A model generated the notes under the pieces. It had not been told where the DNA came from. It did not search any database and saw only the letters and a program-made list of their open reading frames with translations. This document shows positions 56,361 through 64,000 of a stretch of 64,000 nt of DNA, in pieces. Both the position numbers and the translations under genes were made by a program. This DNA comes from Candidatus Planktophila versatilis (lineage in GTDB: Bacteria > Actinomycetota > Actinomycetes > Nanopelagicales > Nanopelagicaceae), in assembly GCF_002288265.1 (NCBI RefSeq), contig NZ_CP016778.1, positions 682,001 to 746,000 on the forward strand, in the 5' to 3' direction. Positions within the stretch are counted from its first letter, which is position 1. Each line of letters starts with the position of its first letter.

Positions 56361-56900
56361 ATGAAGCACAGTAAAACAGCATCACTCATCGCGATCATCT
56401 TGATCGCTTCCCAAGCCATTTCAATGGCACCATCTCAAGCAGCAGCAACAAAGGGATACCGCTATTGGGGTTACTTCCAAGCAGCACCAGGTGCCACCAC
56501 GTGGACTGCGGCAATGACAGGCCCAACCGTTGATATCAAAGATGGCGCAGTTGAAGGATGGTCTTTCGTATTTAGCAGCGATGACATTCCATCGGTAGCA
56601 CCTTCAGTGAAGGCTAATTTCACAGCTATCTGTGGAAATACAAAGGCGGTTCCTGGCAAGAAACGCATCGCACTCGTTGTTGATTTTGGAAACAAGGCAT
56701 ACGCACCTGCAGGTGAAATGGTGCAAAAGACAATCACTCGCTGCGTTACCACCGCGATGAGCTCACAAGGTATCGATGTCCTGGGTCAAGTAGTCAAAGT
56801 TCGCGCAGCTAAATCAGGGCTCATCTGCGGCTTTAATGGATATCCAAAGAAGGAATGTGGCGTGGAGATCAAAACTCCGGCCGCACTTCTCAAGAAGTAG
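56361..56900 (+). CDS. Secreted SCO2322-like protein of unknown function, B12-riboswitch controlled
   Basis: A 179-residue exported protein. A signal peptide (residues 1-28, basic start, hydrophobic core, then SQAAA) precedes a mature domain beginning YRYWGYFQ, with DGAVEGWSFVFS. These resemble a family I know as SCO2322, found with ECF transporters in streptomycetes. Four cysteines (AICGNT, TRC, LICGF, KECGV) could form two disulfides. No enzyme motif. First gene after the riboswitch, followed by ecfT 12 bases later; a corrinoid-binding or delivery role is plausible but unproven. Confidence 0.78.
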   Translation: MKHSKTASLIAIILIASQAISMAPSQAAATKGYRYWGYFQAAPGATTWTAAMTGPTVDIKDGAVEGWSFVFSSDDIPSVAPSVKANFTAICGNTKAVPGKKRIALVVDFGNKAYAPAGEMVQKTITRCVTTAMSSQGIDVLGQVVKVRAAKSGLICGFNGYPKKECGVEIKTPAALLKK

Positions 56901-56912
56901 TTAGCAACACTT

Positions 56913-57656
56913 ATGACTAAACCGCTACACCCACTGACTATGTGGGTCTGGTCGCTGATTCTCGCAATTGGAATCGTGGCTTTAGATAACACCTGGGTGG
57001 CACTTGCCACAGTGGGTGTAGCGGCTTTAGTTGTCTACCTGCGCAAAGATGGGTCACCGTGGAATGCGACTTTCTGGTGGTCTCTTCGAGTCGGAGTTTT
57101 CATCATCGCAATCCGCGCACTCATGGGAGTACTCATCGGTGTTCCGATTCCAGGAACCGAACTCTTTCGGATTCCAATCCTCGAGCTACCCTCCTGGATG
57201 CCCGGAATCCGTATCGGCGGCGCAGTAACACTGGAACGACTCTCATCTTCACTTCACGAAGGTGTCATCATCGCCACCATGATCGCTCTCTTCGGAGCAG
57301 CATCTGCTCTGACTAGTCCACACAAATTGCTCCGAGTCTTGCCCGTATTCATTTATGAAATCGGCATCACCCTTGTAATTGCAACCTCCGTCTTTCCACA
57401 ACTTGCGCAAAGTGTGAAGCGAATAAGAAGAGCGCAACAGATGAGAGGCATCGATAAAGTTTCTCTGCGCTCTATCGCCTTGCCGCTACTGGAGGAGACT
57501 CTCACTCGCTCTTTGCAGCTGGCGCAATCGATGGATTCTCGTGGTTATGGTGTGAGTAGAAAGAGGTCTCGTTATCGCCCCGCACCGTGGCTTGCTCGTG
57601 ATTTTTACTTTGTGATAACGGCTGTGGCCGCGGCAACTGTGATGGTCGCATCATGA
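56913..57656 (+). CDS. ECF transporter T component (EcfT/CbiQ family)
   Basis: A 247-residue membrane coupling protein with about five helices. The two Arg-Gly coupling-helix motifs are AQQMRGI and SMDSRGYG near the C-terminus. It links ATPases to the S component. Its stop overlaps the ATPase start by four bases. Confidence 0.9.
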   Translation: MTKPLHPLTMWVWSLILAIGIVALDNTWVALATVGVAALVVYLRKDGSPWNATFWWSLRVGVFIIAIRALMGVLIGVPIPGTELFRIPILELPSWMPGIRIGGAVTLERLSSSLHEGVIIATMIALFGAASALTSPHKLLRVLPVFIYEIGITLVIATSVFPQLAQSVKRIRRAQQMRGIDKVSLRSIALPLLEETLTRSLQLAQSMDSRGYGVSRKRSRYRPAPWLARDFYFVITAVAAATVMVAS

Positions 57657-59257
57657 TCACCTTTTCCAATGTTTCACTGATCTATCCGCACACGACCAAG
57701 ACAATCTTGGAAGACCTCACTTGCCAGATCGCTGAAGGTGAAATGGTCTTAGTCATGGGCCAGACCGGATCTGGAAAATCTTCACTCTTGCGTCTTATCA
57801 ATGGCCTTGTTCCCCATCACACGGGTGGAATCCTGGCTGGTGACATTACAGTCGATGGAATTTCTACGCGCGAGGTAAAGCCCGGCTCCCTCGCTCACTT
57901 AGTAGGAATTGTTGGACAGAACCCCATCAATGGATTTGTAACAGATATCGTCGAAGAAGAGATTGCCTTTGGCATGGAAGCTCTTAATTTCGCACCTGAT
58001 GTGATGCGAAAGCGAGTCGAGGAAGTCCTTGATTTACTCAGTCTGAATTCGGTTCGTAATCGAGCAATCAGTTCGCTCAGCGGTGGTGAGCAACAGCGCG
58101 TTGCCATCGCCTCAGCGCTGGTGATGCACCCCAAAGTATTGGTTCTTGATGAACCGACGAGTGCCCTAGATCCGATAGCGGCTGAGGAAGTGCTCTCAGT
58201 CCTGCATCGCCTGGTGCACGATCTCAGCGTCACTGTCATTATTGCCGAGCATCGTTTGGAACGAGTGATTCAATTCGTTGATCGCATCATCTATATCGAA
58301 AGTGATGGCGAGACCTCTATTGGTAGCGCTGAAGAGATTCTTGAAAAATCGACACTCGTTCCACCAATTATCCGACTTGCCCGCGCGCTGAACTTAAGTG
58401 AATTTGGAACGAGTGTGCGAGAAGTGCGCCGGCTTACAACTGAAGTTAGAAATATTGATACCCAGGTGGAAGCAAAGCCACGACCGTCAACTTCACCAGT
58501 AATCGAAGTGGACTCACTTCAGATTCAATATGGCACCGATATTGCACTGCATAAGATTTCGACCGTAATCGGCCAAGGAGAAATTGTCGCTCTGATGGGA
58601 CGCAACGGGGCTGGTAAGAGTTCACTTCTTGAAGCCATTGTGGGAGTACTAAAACCCAATGCTGGTTCGGTGCGGGTTTACGGTGGCGATCCGGCTGAGC
58701 TGGCAGGAAGTAAACGACGAGAAACGATTGGTTATGTTCCACAAGAGCCGGCCGATTTACTCTATGGCCAAAGCGTGCAAGGTGAGTGCGCACAAGCCGA
58801 TATCCAAGCTGGCCTTACCCCAGGCACCACACTCGCATTCTTAAACAGGCTTGTTCCAGCAATCTCTGAAAATGCACATCCGCACGATCTTTCCGAAGGA
58901 CAACGACTAGCACTTGTTCTGAGCATTGTGCTCTCTGGAAATCCGAAACTTCTCATTCTTGATGAACCCACTAGAGGTTTGGATTATCAAGCCAAAGCAC
59001 TCTTCACGCTTGCACTCAAAGAGTATGCCAAAACACTTAATAACCCCGTTCTACTTGCCACACACGATGTTGAACTTGTTGCCGAGTTAGCTGACCGAGT
59101 TATTTTCTTAGCAGAAGGTGAAATAGTTGCCGACGGTTCCACCCTCGATGTTTTACTGAGTTCGCCCGCCTTTGCCCCGCAAGTTGCCAAGATCATGTCT
59201 CCACAACCATGGCTCACAGTCGATCATGTTGTTGCAGCGTTAGCAGCAAACTCATGA
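57653..59257 (+). CDS. ECF transporter fused tandem ATPase (A-A')
   Basis: A 534-residue protein with two complete ABC domains. First: Walker A GQTGSGKSS (36-44), signature LSGGEQQRVA, Walker B VLVLDEPTSALD. Second: Walker A GRNGAGKSS, signature LSEGQRLALVL, Walker B LLILDEPTRGLD. Most ECF systems use two separate ATPases; here both are on one chain. It powers uptake of the substrate held by the S component. It overlaps the S gene by four bases at the better start. Confidence 0.93.
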   Translation: MITFSNVSLIYPHTTKTILEDLTCQIAEGEMVLVMGQTGSGKSSLLRLINGLVPHHTGGILAGDITVDGISTREVKPGSLAHLVGIVGQNPINGFVTDIVEEEIAFGMEALNFAPDVMRKRVEEVLDLLSLNSVRNRAISSLSGGEQQRVAIASALVMHPKVLVLDEPTSALDPIAAEEVLSVLHRLVHDLSVTVIIAEHRLERVIQFVDRIIYIESDGETSIGSAEEILEKSTLVPPIIRLARALNLSEFGTSVREVRRLTTEVRNIDTQVEAKPRPSTSPVIEVDSLQIQYGTDIALHKISTVIGQGEIVALMGRNGAGKSSLLEAIVGVLKPNAGSVRVYGGDPAELAGSKRRETIGYVPQEPADLLYGQSVQGECAQADIQAGLTPGTTLAFLNRLVPAISENAHPHDLSEGQRLALVLSIVLSGNPKLLILDEPTRGLDYQAKALFTLALKEYAKTLNNPVLLATHDVELVAELADRVIFLAEGEIVADGSTLDVLLSSPAFAPQVAKIMSPQPWLTVDHVVAALAANS

Positions 59258-60081
59258 AAACCAAGAACATTCTTATCTTCTCGAAGTTACAGTTCTTGGT
59301 GCTAGCTGCAACGAGTACGGTGGGACTACTTGGATTCTGCTGGCCATTTCTAATCTCTACGCAAGTTTCGCATCCGCAATGGATATTTCTCTGTGCTACT
59401 CCACTTGCACTCGCGCTCTTTCTGATCAGTGTCAGTAACGGTTCACTCGATGCAAAATCAGTCGCCCTCCTTGCTCTGCTTTCCGCGTTAGTTGCTGCCC
59501 TGCGTCCTCTTGGAACAGGTGCGGTGGGCCTTGAACCAATGTGGTTTCTCTTGATTTTGAGTGCGCGAGTTTTTGGTCCGTCATTTGGCTTTCTTCTAGG
59601 CGCACTTTCCATGTTGCTATCAGCGCTCATCACTGGCGGCACCGGACCGTGGCTGGCATATCAATGTTTTGCCGCTGCCTGGATTGGACTTGGTGTCGGG
59701 TTACTCCCTCGCAAGGTGCGCGGAAAAAAAGAGATTGCACTTCTTGTGCTCTATGGAATTCTTGCCGCCGAATTCTTCGGGATTGCCATGGATCTGCAAT
59801 TTTGGCCGTGGTATCTGGGAGTCGACTCCCAGCTTTCATTTACTGCCGGTGCACCGATATCTGCCAACCTGAGCAACTTTCTGAGTTACCACTTCTTATC
59901 TGCCATGGCCTGGGATATTCCCCGTGCGATATTCACGTCCGTTCTGATTATTCTGACGGGGGTACCCGTACTTGGGGCGCTGCGACGGGCTCATACGCGC
60001 GCTGCATTTCTCTCACCAATTGAATTTAGAAATTTTACGACTAGCGAACGTGCGATGGGGAAAATGGCAACGAAGCTATAG
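59254..60081 (+). CDS. ECF transporter S component (probable corrinoid-binding)
   Basis: A 275-residue membrane protein with about six or more helices, including FGPSFGFLLGALSMLLSAL followed by ITGGTGPWLAYQ, typical of ECF S components of the CblT/CbrT style. The B12 riboswitch upstream suggests cobalamin or cobinamide as substrate. ATG at 59254 overlaps the ATPase stop (ATGA); an upstream ATG at 59209 in the same frame is less likely. Its 3' end overlaps gcvT by 41 bases on the opposite strand. Confidence 0.85.
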   Translation: MKTKNILIFSKLQFLVLAATSTVGLLGFCWPFLISTQVSHPQWIFLCATPLALALFLISVSNGSLDAKSVALLALLSALVAALRPLGTGAVGLEPMWFLLILSARVFGPSFGFLLGALSMLLSALITGGTGPWLAYQCFAAAWIGLGVGLLPRKVRGKKEIALLVLYGILAAEFFGIAMDLQFWPWYLGVDSQLSFTAGAPISANLSNFLSYHFLSAMAWDIPRAIFTSVLIILTGVPVLGALRRAHTRAAFLSPIEFRNFTTSERAMGKMATKL

Positions 60082-61129
60082 TTGCCGAAGATGTGCGCCC
60101 TCGCACATCTATCACTACTTCATCACCTTCGCTCAACCCTGGATTAATCAGTGCCAGTGCAATTCCAGCTTTTAGTGACGGGGAGAAGGTTCCGCTTGTG
60201 ACGACTCCTACTTCCGCACCTTGCATATCCTTCACAACCATTCCCGCGCGCGGAATACCGCGATCATTTGATTTCAGGGCGCGCAGTGTGCGAACAGTGC
60301 CCTCTTCGCGCTCGGCACGTAGCGCTGTGGCGCCGCGAAAATTCACTTTCTTCCATCCAATTGCCCATCCCGCACTGGCCTGAACTGGTGTGATCTCTAG
60401 CGTAAGTTCATGACCGTGTAATGGATAACCCATCTCAGTGCGCAAGGTATCTCGGGAACCGAGTCCGCATACCTCGCCATCGAATGCTTTCATCGCTTGC
60501 ACCAGGACATCCCAAACAACTTCGGCATCATCCCAACGTGGGACGATTTCATATCCATGTTCACCGGTGTAACCAGTTCGGCAGAGAATTACATCGCAAC
60601 CACCAATCATGACATGAGCAAAAGCCATGTAATCCATCGTCGGATTAACTCCCAAGCTTTTAATCACTGCCTGTGCATCAGGACCTTGCAGCGCTAACAC
60701 CCCAAATTCTTCATGAAGATTGGTGACCGAAATTCCCTGCGGGGCTTGGGATTGCAGAACGCGAACTACATCAGCAGTATTTGATGCATTTGGGATTAAG
60801 AAGAAATCCTCATCGCTATTCTTATAAGCAATCAGGTCATCAACGACACCACCATCATCGTTGCAAAGCAGGGTGTATTGGGCCTTGCCATCAGTGATCC
60901 GGCTCAGATCATTGGTAAACATCAGATTAAGAAATTCCAGCGACCCTGGTCCGCTCACACTGGCTTTGCCAAGATGGGAAACGTCAAATAACCCAACCCG
61001 CTCGCGCACCGCCTTGTGCTCAGCAAGAACTCCAGCTCCGGGGTATTCAATCGGCATCAACCAACCACCAAAGTCGGCCATCTTGGCTTGGCGCTGGATA
61101 TGTTTCTGATGCAAAGGTGAGTTTTTCAC
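60041..61129 (-). CDS. gcvT: Aminomethyltransferase (glycine cleavage T protein)
   Basis: Transfers the aminomethyl carbon to tetrahydrofolate, releasing ammonia. The 362 residues show FGGWLMPIEYPGAGVLAEH, VGLFDVSHLGKASVSG, TGYTGEHGYEIV and a C-terminal GVVTSGTFSPSLK. gcvH and gcvP are not in the window. The start is GTG at 61129 with TAAGTT exactly 6 bases upstream. No glycine riboswitch seen. Confidence 0.94.
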   Translation of the reverse strand: MKNSPLHQKHIQRQAKMADFGGWLMPIEYPGAGVLAEHKAVRERVGLFDVSHLGKASVSGPGSLEFLNLMFTNDLSRITDGKAQYTLLCNDDGGVVDDLIAYKNSDEDFFLIPNASNTADVVRVLQSQAPQGISVTNLHEEFGVLALQGPDAQAVIKSLGVNPTMDYMAFAHVMIGGCDVILCRTGYTGEHGYEIVPRWDDAEVVWDVLVQAMKAFDGEVCGLGSRDTLRTEMGYPLHGHELTLEITPVQASAGWAIGWKKVNFRGATALRAEREEGTVRTLRALKSNDRGIPRAGMVVKDMQGAEVGVVTSGTFSPSLKAGIALALINPGLSEGDEVVIDVRGRTSSATIASLPFSPSHVR

Positions 61130-61135
61130 GATGAC

Positions 61136-61141
61136 AACTTA
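61136..61141 (-). promoter_or_regulatory. -10-like hexamer for gcvT
   Basis: TAAGTT on the minus strand, 6 bases before GTG at 61129, in the 81-base divergent gap with pepA. Confidence 0.4.
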
Positions 61142-61210
61142 CACTTACCCGACATCTGAACTCTGTATCGCCATCACGAAAACTGGGCGAGAGAATCGAA
61201 GGAGCAGTTA

Positions 61211-62710
61211 ATGACAACCATCCGCCTCACCGACGGAATCGTGAAAGACGATGTGCTGGTTGTTGGTCTCGCGTCAAAAGTTGGAAAGAGTGCCAAGGCT
61301 TCATTTCAGATTGAATCTGGTGACCTTCCCTTTGACACCAAACCTCTGCTACAAGCCCTCAGTGATTTAGGTGCGACCGGAAAGGCCGATGAAGTAATTA
61401 AAGTTGCCGGCATCACAACTCGCTTGATTATCTTTACCGGACTCGGAAAAGTTTCATCATCTTATGACTCTGAAGTACTACGTCGCGCAGCTGGCGCCGC
61501 CGCTCGCTCGCTAGCTGGACATGCCAGTGCCACTTTCGCTCTGCCCGCCAAAGATCTTCGCAGCCTGAGTGCTATTGCAGAAGGTGCTGGACTTGGAAGC
61601 TACCTCTTTGATTCATTTAGAGGTTCTACGAAGGATGCTCAAAAGTCTCCCCTAAAAAACATCACCCTCTTCTCACTTCTGGCCCCAACACCTGCAGCAA
61701 AGGATGCTGCTCACTCGGCCGAAGTGATTGCTACTTATACCCATCTGGTGCGCGATTTAATTAATACTCCTCCAAGTCACCTCACTCCCGAAAGTTTCTG
61801 CGCCGCAATCAGCGACGCTGTCAAGGTTGCTGGTGGCGCATCTGTGGGGCTAAAGGTTTCGGTGATGAACGAATCGCAATTGAAATCTAAAGGCTTCGGT
61901 GGAATTACCGCTGTCGGTCAAGGCTCGATTAACCCTCCGAGGTTACTGAACATCACCTATACCCCAAAGGGTGCAACACCGCAGAAGAAATATGCCTTCG
62001 TCGGAAAAGGAATTACCTTCGACACCGGTGGACTCGCGCTCAAGCCCGCCCTCGGTATGGAGGCGATGAAGTCAGATATGAGTGGAGCTGCGGCGGTGTG
62101 CGCAGCAACAATTGCCATCGCTTTACTTAAGTTACCGGTAGCTATCGAAACCTGGGCGCCCCTTGCTGAAAATATGGTCAGTGAGAATGCGACCAGACCC
62201 AGTGATGTCATCACCATCTATGGCGGAAAGACTGTGGAAGTTCTCAACCCTGATGCAGAGGGTCGCCTAGTGCTGGCGGATGCACTTGTGAAAGCACAGG
62301 AAACAAGTGACCTAGATGGAATCATCGATGTTGCAACTCTTACTGGCGCCCAAGTTGTCGCACTCGGTACTCGCACAAGTGCGGTAATGACCAACAACGA
62401 AGATTTCTCAGCTACTTTTTTGAGAGCGACAGAGATTGCCGGTGAATCTTTCTGGCCCATGCCACTTCCGGTTGAGTTGCGTTCATCACTTGACTCCCCT
62501 GTTGCCGATATGGCCAATATCGGAGATCGCATGGGCGGCATGCTTGTCGCCGGTCTATTTCTTAAGGAGTTTGTCAGCGAAGATCTTCCATGGCTACATC
62601 TGGATATTGCAGGTCCGGCATTTAATGAAGGTGCGCCCCATGGCTACACCCCCGTGGGAGGCACAGGTATAGCCCTGCGCTCTTTGGTCGAATTAGCGCG
62701 CGGCCAGTAG
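61211..62710 (+). CDS. pepA: Leucyl aminopeptidase (M17 family)
   Basis: A 499-residue dizinc aminopeptidase. Metal and catalytic motifs: VGKGITFDTGGLALK, MKSDMSGAAAV, and the signature NPDAEGRLVLADAL (usual NTDAEGRL with Pro for Thr). The N-terminal macrodomain-like part covers about 160 residues. ATG with AAGGAG about 7 bases upstream. Cytosolic peptide turnover; some members also bind DNA. Confidence 0.95.
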   Translation: MTTIRLTDGIVKDDVLVVGLASKVGKSAKASFQIESGDLPFDTKPLLQALSDLGATGKADEVIKVAGITTRLIIFTGLGKVSSSYDSEVLRRAAGAAARSLAGHASATFALPAKDLRSLSAIAEGAGLGSYLFDSFRGSTKDAQKSPLKNITLFSLLAPTPAAKDAAHSAEVIATYTHLVRDLINTPPSHLTPESFCAAISDAVKVAGGASVGLKVSVMNESQLKSKGFGGITAVGQGSINPPRLLNITYTPKGATPQKKYAFVGKGITFDTGGLALKPALGMEAMKSDMSGAAAVCAATIAIALLKLPVAIETWAPLAENMVSENATRPSDVITIYGGKTVEVLNPDAEGRLVLADALVKAQETSDLDGIIDVATLTGAQVVALGTRTSAVMTNNEDFSATFLRATEIAGESFWPMPLPVELRSSLDSPVADMANIGDRMGGMLVAGLFLKEFVSEDLPWLHLDIAGPAFNEGAPHGYTPVGGTGIALRSLVELARGQ

Positions 62711-62727
62711 TCACTTTTTCGCGATTT

Positions 62728-62747
62728 AGCCTTAGGCGGCTAAGGCT
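62728..62747 (+). terminator. Perfect hairpin between pepA and lpd
   Basis: AGCCTTA (62728-62734), 6-base loop, TAAGGCT (62741-62747). No T-run follows, so either a weak terminator for pepA or an operator before lpd. Confidence 0.4.
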
Positions 62748-62802
62748 GGCAAGATAACCCCTGTTGGAAGCTAGAGTTGAGCAGGCTTAGAGGAGTCAAT
62801 CT

Positions 62803-64000
62803 GTGTCGAATTTTGATCTTGTAGTTCTTGGTGGAGGAAGCGGCGGTTACGCAGCAGCCCTTCGAGGTGCACAACTCGGTTTATCCGTAGCACTGATCGA
62901 GAAGGACAAGGTAGGTGGTACTTGTTTACACCGCGGATGTATTCCAACCAAGGCGCTACTTCACGCAGGTGAAGTTGCAGATAGCGCTCGTGAGTCATCC
63001 CAATTTGGAGTCAATGCAACATTTAACTCCATCGATATGGGCGGAGTGAACTCCTATAAGGATGGCGTCATTGCCGGTCTCTATAAAGGGCTACAAGGTC
63101 TCGTTAAATCTCGCGGAATCACCTACGTTGAAGGAACTGGACGTCTAGTTTCAAATAACACAGTAGATGTAAACGGAACCCAGTACGTCGGAAAAAATAT
63201 TGTTCTTGCTACCGGATCCTATGCGCGCACGCTGCCTGGCTTAGATATCGATGGCAAGCAGGTCATCACATCCGATCATGGCACCGCAATGGATTATGTC
63301 CCTAAGAGCGTCATCGTTCTTGGTGGTGGCGTTATCGGTTGTGAGTTTGCATCTGTCTGGAAATCATTTGGTGCAGAGGTCACAATCATTGAAGGTCTGC
63401 CGCATTTAGTAGCGCTAGAAGATGAATCTTCAAGCAAGTTACTTGAGCGAGCTTTTCGCAAGCGTGGCATCAACTTTGAACTTGGAACGCGATTTAAATC
63501 CCATCGCGTTGATTCCAAGGGAGTAACGGTCACTTTAGAAGATGGTCGTGAATTCACTGCTGATGTTCTTCTCGTCTCAGTTGGCCGTGGGCCTGTCACC
63601 GATGGGATTGGCTACCAAGAAGTCGGTATCGCAATGGATCGCGGATACATCACAGTTGATGACCATTGCCGCACAAATATTCCTGGCATCTTCGCAGTAG
63701 GAGACATCATTCCTACTTTGCAGTTAGCACATGTTGGATTCCAAGAAGGGATTCTTGTTGCCGAAACAATTGCTGGTCTGAATCCTCGACCAATTAATTA
63801 CGATGGTGTTCCACGAGTTACTTATTCCGAGCCAGAAGTAGCCTCCGTTGGTCTCTCCACAAAGGTTGCCAAAGAACGCGGACACGATGTGGTGGAACTC
63901 GACTACAACTTGGCCGGTAATGGCAAGGCACAGATTCTTAAGACTGCCGGATCCATCAAACTTGTGGCGCAAAAGAACGGGCCTATTTTGGGAATTCACA
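62803..64000 (+). CDS. lpd: Dihydrolipoyl dehydrogenase, 3' end beyond the window
   Basis: The E3 flavoprotein of 2-oxoacid dehydrogenase complexes and glycine cleavage. The visible 399 codons show the FAD motif LGGGSGGYAAALRG, the redox disulfide GGTCLHRGCIPTK, NAD-binding VLGGGVIGCEFASV and the second FAD motif IFAVGDIIP. GTG start at 62803 with AGAGGAG about 7 bases upstream. The frame is open at the window edge; the dimerisation domain with the catalytic His is only partly present. Confidence 0.95.
   Translation, partial: MSNFDLVVLGGGSGGYAAALRGAQLGLSVALIEKDKVGGTCLHRGCIPTKALLHAGEVADSARESSQFGVNATFNSIDMGGVNSYKDGVIAGLYKGLQGLVKSRGITYVEGTGRLVSNNTVDVNGTQYVGKNIVLATGSYARTLPGLDIDGKQVITSDHGTAMDYVPKSVIVLGGGVIGCEFASVWKSFGAEVTIIEGLPHLVALEDESSSKLLERAFRKRGINFELGTRFKSHRVDSKGVTVTLEDGREFTADVLLVSVGRGPVTDGIGYQEVGIAMDRGYITVDDHCRTNIPGIFAVGDIIPTLQLAHVGFQEGILVAETIAGLNPRPINYDGVPRVTYSEPEVASVGLSTKVAKERGHDVVELDYNLAGNGKAQILKTAGSIKLVAQKNGPILGIH

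Noticed and set aside
61130-61210. Glycine riboswitch before gcvT
   Set aside because: The gap is 81 bases, shared with pepA, and lacks the conserved glycine aptamer core; a -10-like hexamer lies 6 bases before the start instead.
1-64000. CRISPR arrays, insertion sequences, integrases, rRNA genes or a replication origin
   Set aside because: No regularly spaced repeats, transposase or recombinase motifs, rRNA-like sequence or DnaA-box clusters were noticed on reading through.

Overview
The window looks like a stretch of chromosome from an actinomycete (Actinomycetota) with a compact genome. Diagnostic markers are the phosphatidylinositol mannoside genes (pgsA, an acyltransferase, pimA), an actinobacterial cytochrome bc1-aa3 set (ctaE-qcrCAB facing ctaCDF), and the run thrS-HIT-pgsA-patA-pimA-pdxS-pdxT-yebC-ruvCAB-secDF-relA, which I recognise as conserved actinobacterial gene order. 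Base composition looks near half A+T, intergenic spaces are mostly under 50 bases, and many genes overlap. A streamlined freshwater lineage such as the acI group (Nanopelagicales) would fit; this is inference, not a determination.

Layout. 1-9345 (minus strand): a partial prepilin peptidase, aroE, mltG, ruvX, alaS, a DUF948 protein, aspS, hisS and a metallo-beta-lactamase-fold hydrolase. 9463-10779 (plus): a DUF349 protein. 10790-29182 (minus): relA, secF, secD, ruvBAC, yebC, pdxT, pdxS, DUF3048, a LemA-like protein, pimA, patA, pgsA, HIT, thrS, pabC and pabB. An EF-G-like pseudo-GTPase gene sits on the plus strand between pgsA and HIT. 29264-30301: tRNA-Gly, tRNA-Cys, a cupin gene, tRNA-Val, then a decayed segment that ends in a tRNA 3'-end copy. 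30302-38613: accessory genes (sulfotransferase-like, LysE and EamA transporters) and a trans-4-hydroxyproline degradation cluster. 38618-42925: HIT, DUF2236, alpha/beta hydrolase, DEDDh exonuclease, trpD and a receiver-like protein. 43066-50839: respiratory complexes III and IV. 50862-55050: a NifS-like pseudoenzyme, a PfkB kinase, erpA, nadA and DUF3043. 55061-56062: an aldo/keto reductase. 56138-60081: a cobalamin riboswitch followed by a secreted protein and an ECF transporter (T, fused A-A, S). 60041-64000: gcvT, pepA and a partial lpd.

How the genes work together. The hydroxyproline genes encode a complete route: C2 epimerase, three-subunit D-hydroxyproline dehydrogenase, a DapA-family deaminase, and 2-oxoglutarate semialdehyde dehydrogenase feeding the TCA cycle. 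The riboswitch cassette is probably a corrinoid uptake system; its secreted first gene has no known function and is the best candidate here for an undescribed component. CtaCDEF with QcrCAB form the terminal respiratory chain. PdxST, PabBC, NadA and AroE supply cofactors and aromatics.

Two features recur across the window. Many genes that begin a transcription unit carry a -10-like TANNNT hexamer 6-7 bases before the start codon, which suggests leaderless transcription. Convergent neighbours often overlap by 4-41 bases at their 3' ends. No CRISPR array, insertion sequence or rRNA gene was seen.
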